From Modestobacter lapidis (lineage in GTDB: Bacteria; Actinomycetota; Actinomycetes; Mycobacteriales; Geodermatophilaceae): a DNA stretch of 64,000 nt. The notes under the pieces were generated by a model. It searched no databases, was not told the origin of the DNA, and saw nothing but the letters and a program-made list of their open reading frames with translations. Below are positions 36,439 to 44,426 of this stretch, piece after piece. The stretch is taken from contig JABAKE010000013.1 in assembly GCA_019779905.1 (NCBI GenBank), positions 1 to 64,000 of the forward strand, read 5' to 3'. Each line of letters opens with the position of its first letter. The first letter of the stretch is position 1. The translations under genes were made by a program, and so were the position numbers.

Positions 36439-37071
36439 ATGACCCGCACGACAGCTCGACTCGTCCGCATCGCCGGTGGCCTGCTCGCCGGCGCAGTCCT
36501 TCTCGGCGGCTGTTCCAGTGCCGTCGACGGCACCGCGGCCGATAGCAACACTTCCGCCGACAGCTCGGCGACCGTGTCCGAAGAGTTCAACGACGCCGAC
36601 GTCGCCTTCGCTCAGGGGATGATCCCGCATCACGAAGGTGCCCTGGTGATGGCTGAGATGGCTGTGGAGCGCGCCAGCGATCCTCGCGTGCTGGGCCTGG
36701 CCGAGCGCATCCAGGCCGGTCAGGGCCCGGAGATCGATCTGATGACCGGCTGGCTGGAGGAGTGGGGAGAGCCGGTGGAATCCGGTGGCATGGGCGGTAT
36801 GGATCATGGATCAGATGGCATGGGCCACGCGCCCCAGGACATGCCCGGCATGGGCTCCGGCGGCATGGGAGACATGCCCGCCGGTCCCGACTTCGACCGG
36901 ATGTGGCTCCAGTCGATGATCGGCCACCACGACGGTGCGGTGGTCATGGCGCAAATCGAGATCGACGACGGCGCGAACGAGGAAGCGATCGACCTGGCTC
37001 GGCTCATCGTCGAGACCCAGAACGACGAGATCAACGAGATGCAGCAGCTGCTGAATGAACTCGGCGGCTGA
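36439..37071 (+). CDS. DUF305 lipoprotein with Met/His-rich linker
   Basis: 210 residues. Lipobox LLGGC gives lipidated Cys25. Two DUF305 half-motifs are present: GMIPHHEGALVMAEMA (about 60-75) and MIGHHDGAVVMAQIE (about 160-175). Between them, residues about 116-146 are Gly/Met-rich with a GMDHG motif, the composition of copper-binding Met motifs. The protein would sit outside the membrane and bind copper or another soft metal; this is inferred from CopM-type relatives and Met/His content. It belongs to the unit DUF6153-DUF305-BNR under box A. Confidence 0.9.
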   Translation: MTRTTARLVRIAGGLLAGAVLLGGCSSAVDGTAADSNTSADSSATVSEEFNDADVAFAQGMIPHHEGALVMAEMAVERASDPRVLGLAERIQAGQGPEIDLMTGWLEEWGEPVESGGMGGMDHGSDGMGHAPQDMPGMGSGGMGDMPAGPDFDRMWLQSMIGHHDGAVVMAQIEIDDGANEEAIDLARLIVETQNDEINEMQQLLNELGG

Positions 37072-37081
37072 GTCGGTGGCT

Positions 37082-37112
37082 GCGGGGGCGGCGGCCGGTC
37101 CGCCGCCCCCGC
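37082..37112. terminator. GC-rich hairpin after the DUF305 lipoprotein gene
   Basis: A perfect 13-bp stem (37082-37094 with 37100-37112) and CCGGT loop, 10 bp after the stop. It may attenuate transcription into the BNR-repeat gene. Confidence 0.7.
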
Positions 37113-37170
37113 GGCGCCCCTGCTTGCCGGGTCCACCTCCCGGCCCTCAGACGGATCCCTGGAGTTCGCC

Positions 37171-38061
37171 GTGCGTAGCCAGATAACCCCTCGTTCTTGC
37201 CGTTCCTCCCGGACGATGGTCACCGGCTCGGTGATGACCGCCCTCGTGGTTGCCCTGGCCGCATGTTCCTCGTCGGAGTCCGCCCCCTCCGGCCCAGTCG
37301 AAGCACTTCCTGCGGGGTCATTGCCCGCAGCTCACGTCCACGGAGTTGGGATAGATCCTGGAGACGGAGACGTGCTGGTGGCGACGCACGAGGGCCTCCT
37401 CGAGGTCGGTGACGGCGGCCAGGTCACCCCCGTCGGCCCGGTGATCGACCTGATGGGGTTCAGCGTGGCCGGTCCCGCCCGGTACCTGGCCTCCGGTCAC
37501 CCCGGCCTGCGCGTCGACCTGCCGCAGCCCGTCGGCCTCATCGAGTCCACCGACGGCGGTCGTACCTGGACGCCGCTGTCCCGACAGGGGCAGTCCGACT
37601 TTCACGGCTTGACCGCCAGCGACGCCGGTGTGCTCGGCTTCGACGGGGCACTGATGCGTAGCGACGACGGCCGAGCGTGGGAACAGCTGGACATCCCGGC
37701 CGAGCCGCACTCGCTGGCGGCGTCACCGGACGGCATGCACGTGCTGGCGGCGACTCAGCAGGGCCTCCTGCGCTCCGTCGATGCGGGGTCCTCGTGGTCC
37801 CCGTCGGTTGGGGCGCCCGTCCTCCAGGTGGTCGACTGGGCCGACGGTGACAGCGCCGTCGGGGTGACGCCGACCGGGGTGGTGTGGTCCAGCACCGACC
37901 GTGGTGAGACGTGGCAGGAGGCGGGGCGGCTGGACGCCGCTCCCGAAGTTGTGGTGGCGTCTGCGGAAGGCGATCGGATGCGGCTCGTGGTCGTGACTAC
38001 CGACGCCCTCGTCGAGTCGTTCGATGGTGGCTCTACTTTCGAGGTCCTGCTGGAGCGTTGA
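37171..38061 (+). CDS. BNR/sortilin-repeat lipoprotein (F510_1955-type)
   Basis: 296 residues from GTG 37171 (GGAG seven bases upstream); ATG 37216 is an alternative start. A lipobox-like ALAAC is at about 26-30. The remainder is a beta-propeller with BNR motifs: ESTDGGRTWTPLS, MRSDDGRAWEQLD, RSVDAGSSWSPSV, SSTDRGETWQEAG and ESFDGGSTFEVLL. I recall this family, annotated F510_1955 glycosylhydrolase, next to DUF305 genes in other actinobacteria; no glycosidase residues can be identified. Likely an extracytoplasmic partner of the DUF305 lipoprotein. Confidence 0.8.
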   Translation: MRSQITPRSCRSSRTMVTGSVMTALVVALAACSSSESAPSGPVEALPAGSLPAAHVHGVGIDPGDGDVLVATHEGLLEVGDGGQVTPVGPVIDLMGFSVAGPARYLASGHPGLRVDLPQPVGLIESTDGGRTWTPLSRQGQSDFHGLTASDAGVLGFDGALMRSDDGRAWEQLDIPAEPHSLAASPDGMHVLAATQQGLLRSVDAGSSWSPSVGAPVLQVVDWADGDSAVGVTPTGVVWSSTDRGETWQEAGRLDAAPEVVVASAEGDRMRLVVVTTDALVESFDGGSTFEVLLER

Positions 38062-38069
38062 GGTCGGCC

Positions 38070-38108
38070 CCGGGGGCGCCAGGCCGTGGTGGACCGTGGC
38101 GCCCCCGG
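38070..38108. terminator. Convergent terminator hairpin
   Basis: A perfect 12-bp stem (38070-38081 with 38097-38108) lies between the BNR gene and the convergent copper-protein gene. Confidence 0.75.
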
Positions 38109-38129
38109 CGTCGACCGTCCGTGCGGCCG

Positions 38130-38537
38130 TCAGCCCAGCGAGCTGATGAGGTCCCGGCACGCCTGCTCGCAGCGCCGGCAGGCCTCGGCGCAGACCCGGC
38201 AGTGCTCGTGCATCGAGGCGTGGCCCTCGCACTCGTCACCGCACGCCTTGCAGGCCGCGGCGCAGGCCTCGAGCACCGCGCGGGTGAGGTTGGCGTCGTA
38301 GCCGGTGTGCCGGGAGAGCACGCGGCCGGTCGTGTCGCAGATGTCGGCGCAGTCGGTGTTGCTGCGGATGCACTTGGTCAGCTCGGCGACCTTGTCCTCG
38401 CTGAGGCAGGCGTCGGCGCACGCGGTACACGCCTGGGCGCACTCGAAGCAGGCTTCGATGCAGGCCAGGAGCTTCTGCTTGTCGACCCCGCCGAGGTCCT
38501 TGGGGTAGGTGTCGAGCATCTGGGCTGCCACGGTCAT
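38130..38537 (-). CDS. Four-helix-bundle copper-binding protein (Csp/DUF326 family)
   Basis: 135 residues with GGAG before ATG 38537. Eighteen cysteines are spaced as CxxxC and CxxC along four helices, at 26, 30, 33, 37, 40, 44, 56, 63, 67, 92, 96, 99, 103, 113, 116, 120, 123 and 127, which is the hallmark of Csp copper-storage proteins that hold many Cu(I) ions inside the bundle. No signal peptide is seen, so this is a cytosolic Csp3-like form. It is divergent from the ArsR gene with box B between, so it is a likely direct target of that regulator. Confidence 0.93.
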   Translation of the reverse strand: MTVAAQMLDTYPKDLGGVDKQKLLACIEACFECAQACTACADACLSEDKVAELTKCIRSNTDCADICDTTGRVLSRHTGYDANLTRAVLEACAAACKACGDECEGHASMHEHCRVCAEACRRCEQACRDLISSLG

Positions 38538-38607
38538 GGGTACTCCTCGGATCTGTGGCGCCGGACGGCTCGGACGCCGTCTGGGACGATCGCCGACAAG
38601 TTCGGCG

Positions 38608-38631
38608 CTACCCGCAGATCCGTACGGGTAT
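38608..38631. promoter_or_regulatory. Dyad box B (CTACCCG-N10-CGGGTAT)
   Basis: The most symmetric copy of the 24-bp dyad; on the minus strand it reads ATACCCG-N10-CGGGTAG. It lies 23 bp before the ArsR start (38655) and 70 bp before the divergent copper-protein start, overlapping a TATGAG hexamer, a good position for autorepression. Confidence 0.75.
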
Positions 38632-38654
38632 GAGTGCACCGGAGGTGTTTCTCG

Positions 38655-39035
38655 ATGTCCCCACCTGACCACGCGCACCCGGTCGACCCCGAGCGGGTCG
38701 CACACGCCCGTGCCCGGCTGCCCAGCCGGGACGAAGCGGCTCAGCTGACCAGCGTGCTGAGCCTGATGGCCGATCCCACCCGGGCCCGGGTCCTGTTCGC
38801 CCTGGACATGGTCGAGGAGCTCTGCGTCGGCGACCTCGCCCTCGCACTTGAGACCAACGAGGACGCCGTGGGGTACGCCCTCCGGTTGCTGCGCACGGCA
38901 GGCCTCGTCACCAACCGGAAGCAGGGCCGCGTCGTCTACTACCGCCTCGCCGACGGTTTTCCCGAACCGCTCCGCGAGCACTGCCTTCGCCAGCTGATCG
39001 TGCTCGCCGAGGCGCCGGCACCGGACGACGACTGA
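38655..39035 (+). CDS. ArsR/SmtB-family metal-responsive repressor
   Basis: 126 residues; GGAGG nine bases before ATG 38655. The winged-helix fold is clear: LTSVLSLMADPTRARVLFALDM, EELCVGDLALALETNEDAVGYALRLLRTAGLV (recognition helix) and the wing VTNRKQGRVVYYRLAD. C57 in the ELCVGD motif matches one of the two cysteines of the ELCVCD metal site of ArsR/CadC-type sensors, with C110 (REHC) and His residues near both ends as further possible ligands. The neighbouring copper protein suggests Cu(I) or a related soft metal as inducer, but the ligand set does not prove this. Boxes A-C are the presumed operators. Confidence 0.9.
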   Translation: MSPPDHAHPVDPERVAHARARLPSRDEAAQLTSVLSLMADPTRARVLFALDMVEELCVGDLALALETNEDAVGYALRLLRTAGLVTNRKQGRVVYYRLADGFPEPLREHCLRQLIVLAEAPAPDDD

Positions 39036-39132
39036 CGGGATGCCGGCCTTGGGACGCAGCTCTTTCCGTGCGTCTCACGGCGCGCGGCCTGCGTCGGCGC
39101 GCGGGCATCCTCGACCGCCCCTACAGTCGGCT

Positions 39133-39156
39133 ACATCCGCACAGTTGTCCGGATGT
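39133..39156. promoter_or_regulatory. Dyad box C (ACATCCG-N10-CGGATGT)
   Basis: A third 24-bp dyad, perfectly symmetric in its outer seven bases, 67 bp upstream of the first gene of the complex I-like operon. It shares the CCGYACRGTTGTCCGGAT core with box A, differing at a few positions. Confidence 0.7.
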
Positions 39157-39223
39157 CAGCGCCATCACCTGGCCGGTCCCGGCCGGTCGGTTTCGACTTC
39201 TTGCGGAAGGCGAGAGGGCGTCC

Positions 39224-39565
39224 ATGATTGCCGTGCTGTCGTTGCTGGCCCTGATTCTGGCCGGCGTCGTCGGGCTGTACGCCGCGTCGTCCGCGGTGCG
39301 CCCCGCCCGCGAGTCAGCGACCGTCCTGCCCTACGAATCCGGGCTGGTCCCGCAGCAGCACGCCGTCTCCCGCTACCACACCCGCTGGTACGCGGTCACC
39401 GTCCTGTTCCTCGCCTTCGACATGGAGATGATCTTCATGTACCCGTGGGCGGTCGTCGTCGCGGACATGGGCACGACTGCCGTCGTCGAGATGTTCGGCT
39501 TCCTCACCATCCTGCTCGTCGGCGTCACCTACGTGTGGCGGGAAGGCGCTCTGCGATGGACCTGA
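39224..39565 (+). CDS. NuoA-like subunit of a complex I-like membrane module
   Basis: 113 residues from ATG 39224. NuoA pattern: three membrane helices, the loop LPYESGLVPQQHAVSRYHTRWYAVTVLFLAFDMEMIFMYPWAVV with the conserved E/D residues in the second helix, and FLTILLVGVTYVWREGALRW. It is the first gene of an eight-gene operon with tight overlaps (here 10 bp with the next gene). The usual NuoB, C, D, E, F, G and I genes are missing. Box C upstream implies metal-regulated expression. Confidence 0.9.
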   Translation: MIAVLSLLALILAGVVGLYAASSAVRPARESATVLPYESGLVPQQHAVSRYHTRWYAVTVLFLAFDMEMIFMYPWAVVVADMGTTAVVEMFGFLTILLVGVTYVWREGALRWT

Positions 39566-40650
39566 GTGCGCGACTGCGCGGCTGGGCGTTGGCCCGGCCA
39601 CGAGTCCTGCTCGTCGACACCCCCGGCGCGACGCCGTTCCGCTGGGCCGTCGAGGCCGACCTCGATCGCCGCGGCTGGTCGCACGCCCGGTCGCCGGCGG
39701 ACACCGATCTTCTCGTCGTCCTGGGCCCCCCTGGACCGGGCCTGGCCGCGGCTGTCGAGGTCCTCTGGAGCCAGGTACCCGAACCCCGGCATCGGGTGGA
39801 CCTGCGCCGGCCTGACGACATCGGCGCCGCTCTGGACGAGGGCGGGGCCGCGCTCATCCGCCCGGCAGGCTCGGGGCCGGGCGCCGACGATCGGCCGTCC
39901 CCGGCAGAGCTGCTCGGCACGGACGGGGACGCCGGTCACGAGGGCATGGACCACGGTGGTGGTCACGAGGGCATGGACCACGGTGGTGGTCACGAGGGCA
40001 TGGACCACGGTGGTGAGGTCGCCGGGCTGCCGATGGCGATGACGGGCCCGGATCGGGACGGGCTCGAGCTAGACGTGCTCACGGTGGTGCTCGGGCCGGT
40101 GCTACCCGGCTGGCCCACCGGGCTGGTCCTGCGGGCGGAACTGCAGGGTGACGTCCTCACGTCCGCCGAGCTCTGCTGGCTCGACGCCGCGTCTCTCCCC
40201 GCCGCCGAGCTCGACCTGGATCCGCAGCAGGCGGCGCTGGATCGTCTCGTCCGCTTCCTCGTCGTGGCCGGTTGGCCGACGGCCGCCCGCGATGCACGTC
40301 GCGCCCGGGACGGCTTCAGCGCCGGCGACCCCGATCGACGCGTCGCGGCACAGCGGCGCGCAGCGGCGGTGGCGCGGAGGGTGCGCCGCTCGCGCGCGCT
40401 GGCGTGGACGGCCGGTGGCATCGGGTGCACGGCGCCGGAAAGTGGCCTCGGCGGAGACACCCTGGACCGGGTTCGGCGGTGGTGTGAGATCGCGGTGGGG
40501 CAGCCGGTGGCGGAGCTTGCCGGGCCGTCGCTGGACGAGGTCGCGGCGCTGGTGCAGGGCGCCGAGCTCGGAAGTGCACGATTGATCGTGGCCGGCTTCG
40601 ACCTCCAGCCCGTCACCGTGGTCCCGCCGTCGGAGTCCGCCCATGCCTGA
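39556..40650 (+). CDS. Degenerate NuoB/NuoD-like protein with His/Met-rich repeat
   Basis: 364 residues, 10-bp overlap with the NuoA-like gene. Residues about 15-90 resemble NuoB in pattern (TDLLVVLGPPGPGLAAAVEVL, SQVPEPRHRVDL beside the QMPEPKWV of true NuoB), but every cysteine ligand of cluster N2 is missing. Residues 127-153 are three GHEGMDHGG units. Residues about 170-205 (LTVVLGPVLPGWPTGLVLR and LQGDVL) resemble the N-terminus of NuoD/hydrogenase large subunit. The C-terminal 150 residues are helical and Arg-rich. It may be the cytosolic connector of the module; the alignment is by eye and the fusion reading is inference. Confidence 0.65.
   Translation: MDLSARLRGWALARPRVLLVDTPGATPFRWAVEADLDRRGWSHARSPADTDLLVVLGPPGPGLAAAVEVLWSQVPEPRHRVDLRRPDDIGAALDEGGAALIRPAGSGPGADDRPSPAELLGTDGDAGHEGMDHGGGHEGMDHGGGHEGMDHGGEVAGLPMAMTGPDRDGLELDVLTVVLGPVLPGWPTGLVLRAELQGDVLTSAELCWLDAASLPAAELDLDPQQAALDRLVRFLVVAGWPTAARDARRARDGFSAGDPDRRVAAQRRAAAVARRVRRSRALAWTAGGIGCTAPESGLGGDTLDRVRRWCEIAVGQPVAELAGPSLDEVAALVQGAELGSARLIVAGFDLQPVTVVPPSESAHA
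39934..40014 (+). repeat. Three perfect 27-bp tandem repeats
   Basis: Units 39934-39960, 39961-39987 and 39988-40014 are identical and encode GHEGMDHGG in frame. Perfect identity suggests recent expansion or gene-conversion upkeep of a metal-binding segment. Confidence 0.95.
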
Positions 40651-41584
40651 CGAGACGTTGGTGGACGTGTGGGGGTTGGCGCCTGCCGTCCTGGTGATCA
40701 TGGTGGGCGGGCTGGCCCTGGGCCTCGTGGTGGCGGCGGTCGACCGGGCCGTCGTCTCCGGGGAAGCCGGGAGAGCGGTCGTCGAGCCGCTGCTTGCCGG
40801 CGCGCGGGGGCTGGTGGAGCAGCGGCGGACGACCTTGGCGCCGGATCGGCTGCTGTGGCGGATCGGCTGCGCCGCGGTGCCGACGCTGGCGCTGTTGTCG
40901 CTGGCCGTGGTGCCCGTGGGCGGCCGGACGCTGTGGTCGACCAGCGCGGACCTCGTGTGGTTCAACGCCATGGAGGCGTTGCTGTGGGCGGCGGTGTGGC
41001 TGGTCGGGTGGGGTCCGAACGCGGTCCACGCGCTGACCGGCGGATACCGGTTCCTCGCCCAGGGCCTGGCCTACGAACTGCCGCTGATGTTCGCGTTGAT
41101 CACGGCGGGCCTGGCGGCCGGGTCGCTGCGGACGACGGACGTCGTCGCCGCGCAGGAGGGCCTGTGGTTCGTGGTGACGATGCCGGTCGCCTTCGTCGTC
41201 TTCGTGGCCGGCGCCGCGGCCTTCGCGTTCTGGGGCCCGTTCGCCGCGCCCGCCGCGGCCGACATCGCCGGCGGCGTCACCTCGGAGCTGTCGGGTGTCG
41301 ACCGGCTGCTCGTCGACCTGGGCCGGGCGGTGTTCCTGGGCGCCGCCGCGGCCATGGCTGTCGCCCTGTTCCTGGGCGGCGACGCCGGCCCGTGGCTGCC
41401 CGGCCCGTTGTGGTTCCTGCTCAAGACCCTCGCCGTCGTGACGGCGCTCGTCTGGGCCGGCCGCCGGGTGCCGGTGCTGCGGCCCGATCGCACGGTGGAG
41501 GTCGGCTGGATGGTCCTCGTTCCGCTGACCCTGCTGCAGGCGCTCGCCGTGGCCGTGCTGGTCCTGAACGGCTTCTACGCATGA
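40643..41584 (+). CDS. NuoH-like membrane subunit
   Basis: 313 residues, overlapping the previous gene by 8 bp. Eight hydrophobic helices and the motif GGYRFLAQGLAYELPLMF (compare the AQxxSYE of NuoH) identify it. The quinone-site loop that normally reads ERxPFDxxEAE is changed: GPFAAPAAADIAGGVTSELSG keeps the TSELSG equivalent but loses most acidic residues. The protein would be the anchor between peripheral and membrane arms, but the changes suggest altered quinone chemistry. Shorter than the usual 320-420 residues. Confidence 0.85.
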   Translation: MPDETLVDVWGLAPAVLVIMVGGLALGLVVAAVDRAVVSGEAGRAVVEPLLAGARGLVEQRRTTLAPDRLLWRIGCAAVPTLALLSLAVVPVGGRTLWSTSADLVWFNAMEALLWAAVWLVGWGPNAVHALTGGYRFLAQGLAYELPLMFALITAGLAAGSLRTTDVVAAQEGLWFVVTMPVAFVVFVAGAAAFAFWGPFAAPAAADIAGGVTSELSGVDRLLVDLGRAVFLGAAAAMAVALFLGGDAGPWLPGPLWFLLKTLAVVTALVWAGRRVPVLRPDRTVEVGWMVLVPLTLLQALAVAVLVLNGFYA

Positions 41585-41594
41585 GGAGGGCGCG

Positions 41595-42176
41595 ATGCTG
41601 ACCGACCTCGGCGGCTGGGTGATCGCCACCGTCGTCGCCCTCGGGATCCTGTCGGTCGCCGCCGGGATCGCCGTGTTCGTCGTCGACTCGATGGCGCGGG
41701 CGACCTTCGCCCTGCTGGCGTCGTTCCTCGCCGTGGCGGGGGTGCTGCTGGCCCTGGACCTGGTCTACCTGGCCGTCGTGACGGCGCTGATGATGACGAT
41801 CGAGATGGCGATCATGGCCGTCTTCATGATCATGTTCATGATGAACCCGGCCGGCCTCATGCCGATGACGATGGTGCACAACGCCAAGGGCTCGGCTGTG
41901 ATCGGGGCCGGTGCGTTCGCCGGGCTCACCGTCGGCATCTGGACGGTCGACTGGCCGACCCGGGACGTCTCCCGCCCCGCCGACAGCACCCGCCAGCTCG
42001 GCGAGGCCATCATGGGCAGCCACATGCTGGTCATGCTGGTCATCGGCATCGGGCTGTTCGCCACGATCATCGCCGGCACCGTCCTGGCCACCGCACGCGG
42101 GCGGTACGACCGCTTCGGTGCCGATCTCGCCGCCGAACATCCGGACGACCCGGTGCCCGGGGGACTGCCCCGATGA
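41595..42176 (+). CDS. NuoJ-like membrane subunit, methionine-rich
   Basis: 193 residues, GAGGAGGGC before ATG 41595. Five helices and the ND6 pattern LAVVTALMMTIEMAIMAVF occur in the expected places. Residues 66-93 contain eleven methionines in 28 positions, far above normal NuoJ composition. The Met cluster covers TM3, which in complex I carries the pi-bulge and conserved Tyr/Gly, and these are replaced here. The 4-bp overlap with the next gene (ATGA) continues the operon. Confidence 0.85.
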   Translation: MLTDLGGWVIATVVALGILSVAAGIAVFVVDSMARATFALLASFLAVAGVLLALDLVYLAVVTALMMTIEMAIMAVFMIMFMMNPAGLMPMTMVHNAKGSAVIGAGAFAGLTVGIWTVDWPTRDVSRPADSTRQLGEAIMGSHMLVMLVIGIGLFATIIAGTVLATARGRYDRFGADLAAEHPDDPVPGGLPR

Positions 42177-42490
42177 CCGCCGAGCTGGTGCTCCAGGTCG
42201 TGCTGACCGTCGCCGCCGGCCTGATCGGTGTCGGGTTGTTCGGAGCGCTGTCCCAGCAGACGATCGTCATGGTGATGATGGGCCTCGAGCTCGTCCTCAA
42301 CGGGGTGCTGCTGGCCGGGGGAGCTGCCTGGTACTTCCTCGCGCCGGACCTGCCCGACGCCCAGATGCTGGTCGTCGTCGCGCTGGTGGTCATGGCGGTG
42401 GAGATGGCCATGGGCTTCGCCGTCACCATCGCCTTCTACCGGGCCCGGCAGATCGACATGATCGACATGGCCTCGGACCTGCGCGGATGA
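42173..42490 (+). CDS. NuoK-like membrane subunit
   Basis: 105 residues, the usual NuoK length. The two buried glutamates of the proton path are conserved: GLELVLNGVLLAGG (E36 equivalent) and VMAVEMAMGFAVTIAFYRAR (E72 equivalent). Starts ATGA inside the previous stop and overlaps the next gene likewise, so J, K and L are translationally coupled. The C-terminus IDMIDMASDLRG is a short cytosolic tail. Confidence 0.9.
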   Translation: MTAELVLQVVLTVAAGLIGVGLFGALSQQTIVMVMMGLELVLNGVLLAGGAAWYFLAPDLPDAQMLVVVALVVMAVEMAMGFAVTIAFYRARQIDMIDMASDLRG

Positions 42491-44424
42491 GCGCCGCCCT
42501 CGGCGCGCTGGTGCTGCTCCCCGCCCTGAGCGGGACGGGGCTGCTGGTCGCCGGTCGGCGGGCCGACCGTGCCGCCGGTCCGCTGGCCGTTGCCGTCACC
42601 GGGGCCGGTGCGGCGCTGTCAGCTTGGGTGGCCGGAACCCGGCCGCGGCTTTCGGTGCCCTTCCTCGGCGTCATCGAGGGCGGCGACCTGCGCCTGGTCG
42701 TCGACGGGCTGTCCGCCGTGCTCGTGGTCCTGGTCGCGGGGATCGCTCTGCTGGTCACCGTCTTCGCCCTCGCGGATCTGCCGGCGGATGCCGCACGAGG
42801 GCGCTTCTTCGGCTACCTGCTGCTCTTCGTCGCCGCCATGCTGGCCACGGTCACCGCGGCCACACTGCCCGCGCTCCTCCTGGCATGGGAGGTGATGGGC
42901 GCGACCTCCTACGCGCTGATCGGCTTCCGGTGGGAGGAGCCGGGCAAGCTGGCCGCCGGCACCCGCGCGTTCGTGACCACGCGCGCCGGGGACCTCGGCC
43001 TGTACGTCGCCGGCGGGGCCGCGCTGGCGGCCACGGGCAGCCTGGTCCTCGCCGATCTGGCCGGTGCCGACGGCGGCTGGGCGCATCTGGCCGCCGCCGG
43101 CGTGCTGGTCGCCGCGCTCGGCAAGTCGGCGCAGCTGCCCTTCTCGGCCTGGCTCTCGGCCGCCATGCAGGGCCCGAGCCCGGTCAGCGCGCTGCTGCAC
43201 TCGGCCACGATGGTGGCCGCCGGCGGATACCTGCTGATCCGGATGCAGCCACTGCTGGCAGCGACCGGCTGGGCCGCGACCGCGGCCGCCTGGGCCGGTG
43301 CGTTGACCGCACTCGTGCTGGGCGCCGTGGCCCTGGCTCAGTCCCATCTCAAGCAGTTGCTCGCGGCGAGCACCGCCGCACAGATCGGCTTCGTCGTGCT
43401 CGCCGCCGGGGTGGGCGCCACCGCGGGCGGCACGGCTCAGCTCGTCGCGCACGCCGCGGTCAAGGCCGGCCTCTTCGTCGCCGCCGGCGCCTGGCTCACC
43501 GCGCTCGGCACCAGGAACCTCGCCGACCTGCGTGGCGCCGCCCGCCGGTACCCGGGGATCGGCGCAGCCGCCACCGTCGCCGCCCTCGCCCTGGCCGGTG
43601 TGCCTCCCCTGTCGCTGTGGGCGACCAAGGACGAGGTGCTCGCCGGTGTCGACGGACGGGCGCTGACGGTGGTGGGTCTCGCCGCCGCTGCGCTCTCGGC
43701 GGCGTACGCCGGTCGGATCCTGGCCGTCGTCCTCGCTCGGCCGACCGGGGACGAGGCGTTCGACGACGAGGAGCCGGGCACCCGGCGCGTCCCGGCGCTC
43801 ACCACCGTCGTCGCCGGCGTGCTCGCCGTGTTCGCCGCCGGGCTGGGCGTGCTCGCGCTGCCGGCCGTGGCCGAGCAGCTCAAGGCGGTCCTGGGCGCGG
43901 AGGGCCAGCCGTCCCCGGGCCTGGGGGAGCTGCTGTCGTCCGGGGCGCTCGCGCTCGCCGTCCTGGGGCTGACCATCGCCGTGGTCAGCACCCGCCCCGC
44001 CGTTCTGCAGCAGCTCTCCCGGGGTCCGCTCGGGTCGTGGGCCGGGCTCGGGCGGCTGCTGTCCCCGCGACCGGCGATGGCGCTGGCCCGGGCGCTGGCC
44101 ACCGTGGACGACCGGGTGGTGGACCGGGCGGTGATGGGAGTGGCTGCCGGCGCCCGCCGGCTTGCCGCATCGGCGTCCCAGGCGGACGACCGTGTCCTGG
44201 ACGGCGCGGTGTCGGCGGTCGCCTCGGCGACCCGCGGTGCAGCCGCCGGGGCCGCGCGGATGGACGCCGGAGTGGTGGACGGCGCGGTCCGCGGCACGGC
44301 GAGGGCGTTCCGTCGCGCGGGGAGCGCCGCCCGCCGTCCCCAGACCGGGCTGCTGCACCAGTACTACGCCCAGGCCGTCGTCGGTCTGGGCGTCCTGCTC
44401 GTTCTCCTGCTCGTGGTGAGGTAG
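42487..44424 (+). CDS. NuoL-like antiporter subunit
   Basis: 645 residues. The Mrp-type core is clear: LLAWEVMGATSYALIGF with its Glu, TRAFVTTRAGDLGLY, GKSAQLPFSAWLSAAMQGPSPVSALLHSATMVAAGGYLL and LKQLLAASTAAQIGFVVLA. The usual His of PFHTWLPDAM is Ser here. A C-terminal extension (about 530-620) has three short imperfect repeats around DDRVVDRAV, DDRVLDGAV and DAGVVDGAV before a last helix; in NuoL this position carries the long lateral helix. It belongs to the eight-gene module controlled by box C. Confidence 0.9.
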   Translation: MSAALGALVLLPALSGTGLLVAGRRADRAAGPLAVAVTGAGAALSAWVAGTRPRLSVPFLGVIEGGDLRLVVDGLSAVLVVLVAGIALLVTVFALADLPADAARGRFFGYLLLFVAAMLATVTAATLPALLLAWEVMGATSYALIGFRWEEPGKLAAGTRAFVTTRAGDLGLYVAGGAALAATGSLVLADLAGADGGWAHLAAAGVLVAALGKSAQLPFSAWLSAAMQGPSPVSALLHSATMVAAGGYLLIRMQPLLAATGWAATAAAWAGALTALVLGAVALAQSHLKQLLAASTAAQIGFVVLAAGVGATAGGTAQLVAHAAVKAGLFVAAGAWLTALGTRNLADLRGAARRYPGIGAAATVAALALAGVPPLSLWATKDEVLAGVDGRALTVVGLAAAALSAAYAGRILAVVLARPTGDEAFDDEEPGTRRVPALTTVVAGVLAVFAAGLGVLALPAVAEQLKAVLGAEGQPSPGLGELLSSGALALAVLGLTIAVVSTRPAVLQQLSRGPLGSWAGLGRLLSPRPAMALARALATVDDRVVDRAVMGVAAGARRLAASASQADDRVLDGAVSAVASATRGAAAGAARMDAGVVDGAVRGTARAFRRAGSAARRPQTGLLHQYYAQAVVGLGVLLVLLLVVR

Positions 44425-44426
44425 TC

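Noticed and set aside
37171-38061. A true glycoside hydrolase, as the family name suggests
   Set aside because: Only BNR propeller motifs can be seen; no catalytic residues or glycosidase domain are recognisable.
39934-40014. Possible CRISPR-like direct repeats
   Set aside because: The three 27-bp units are contiguous without spacers and in frame within a coding sequence.
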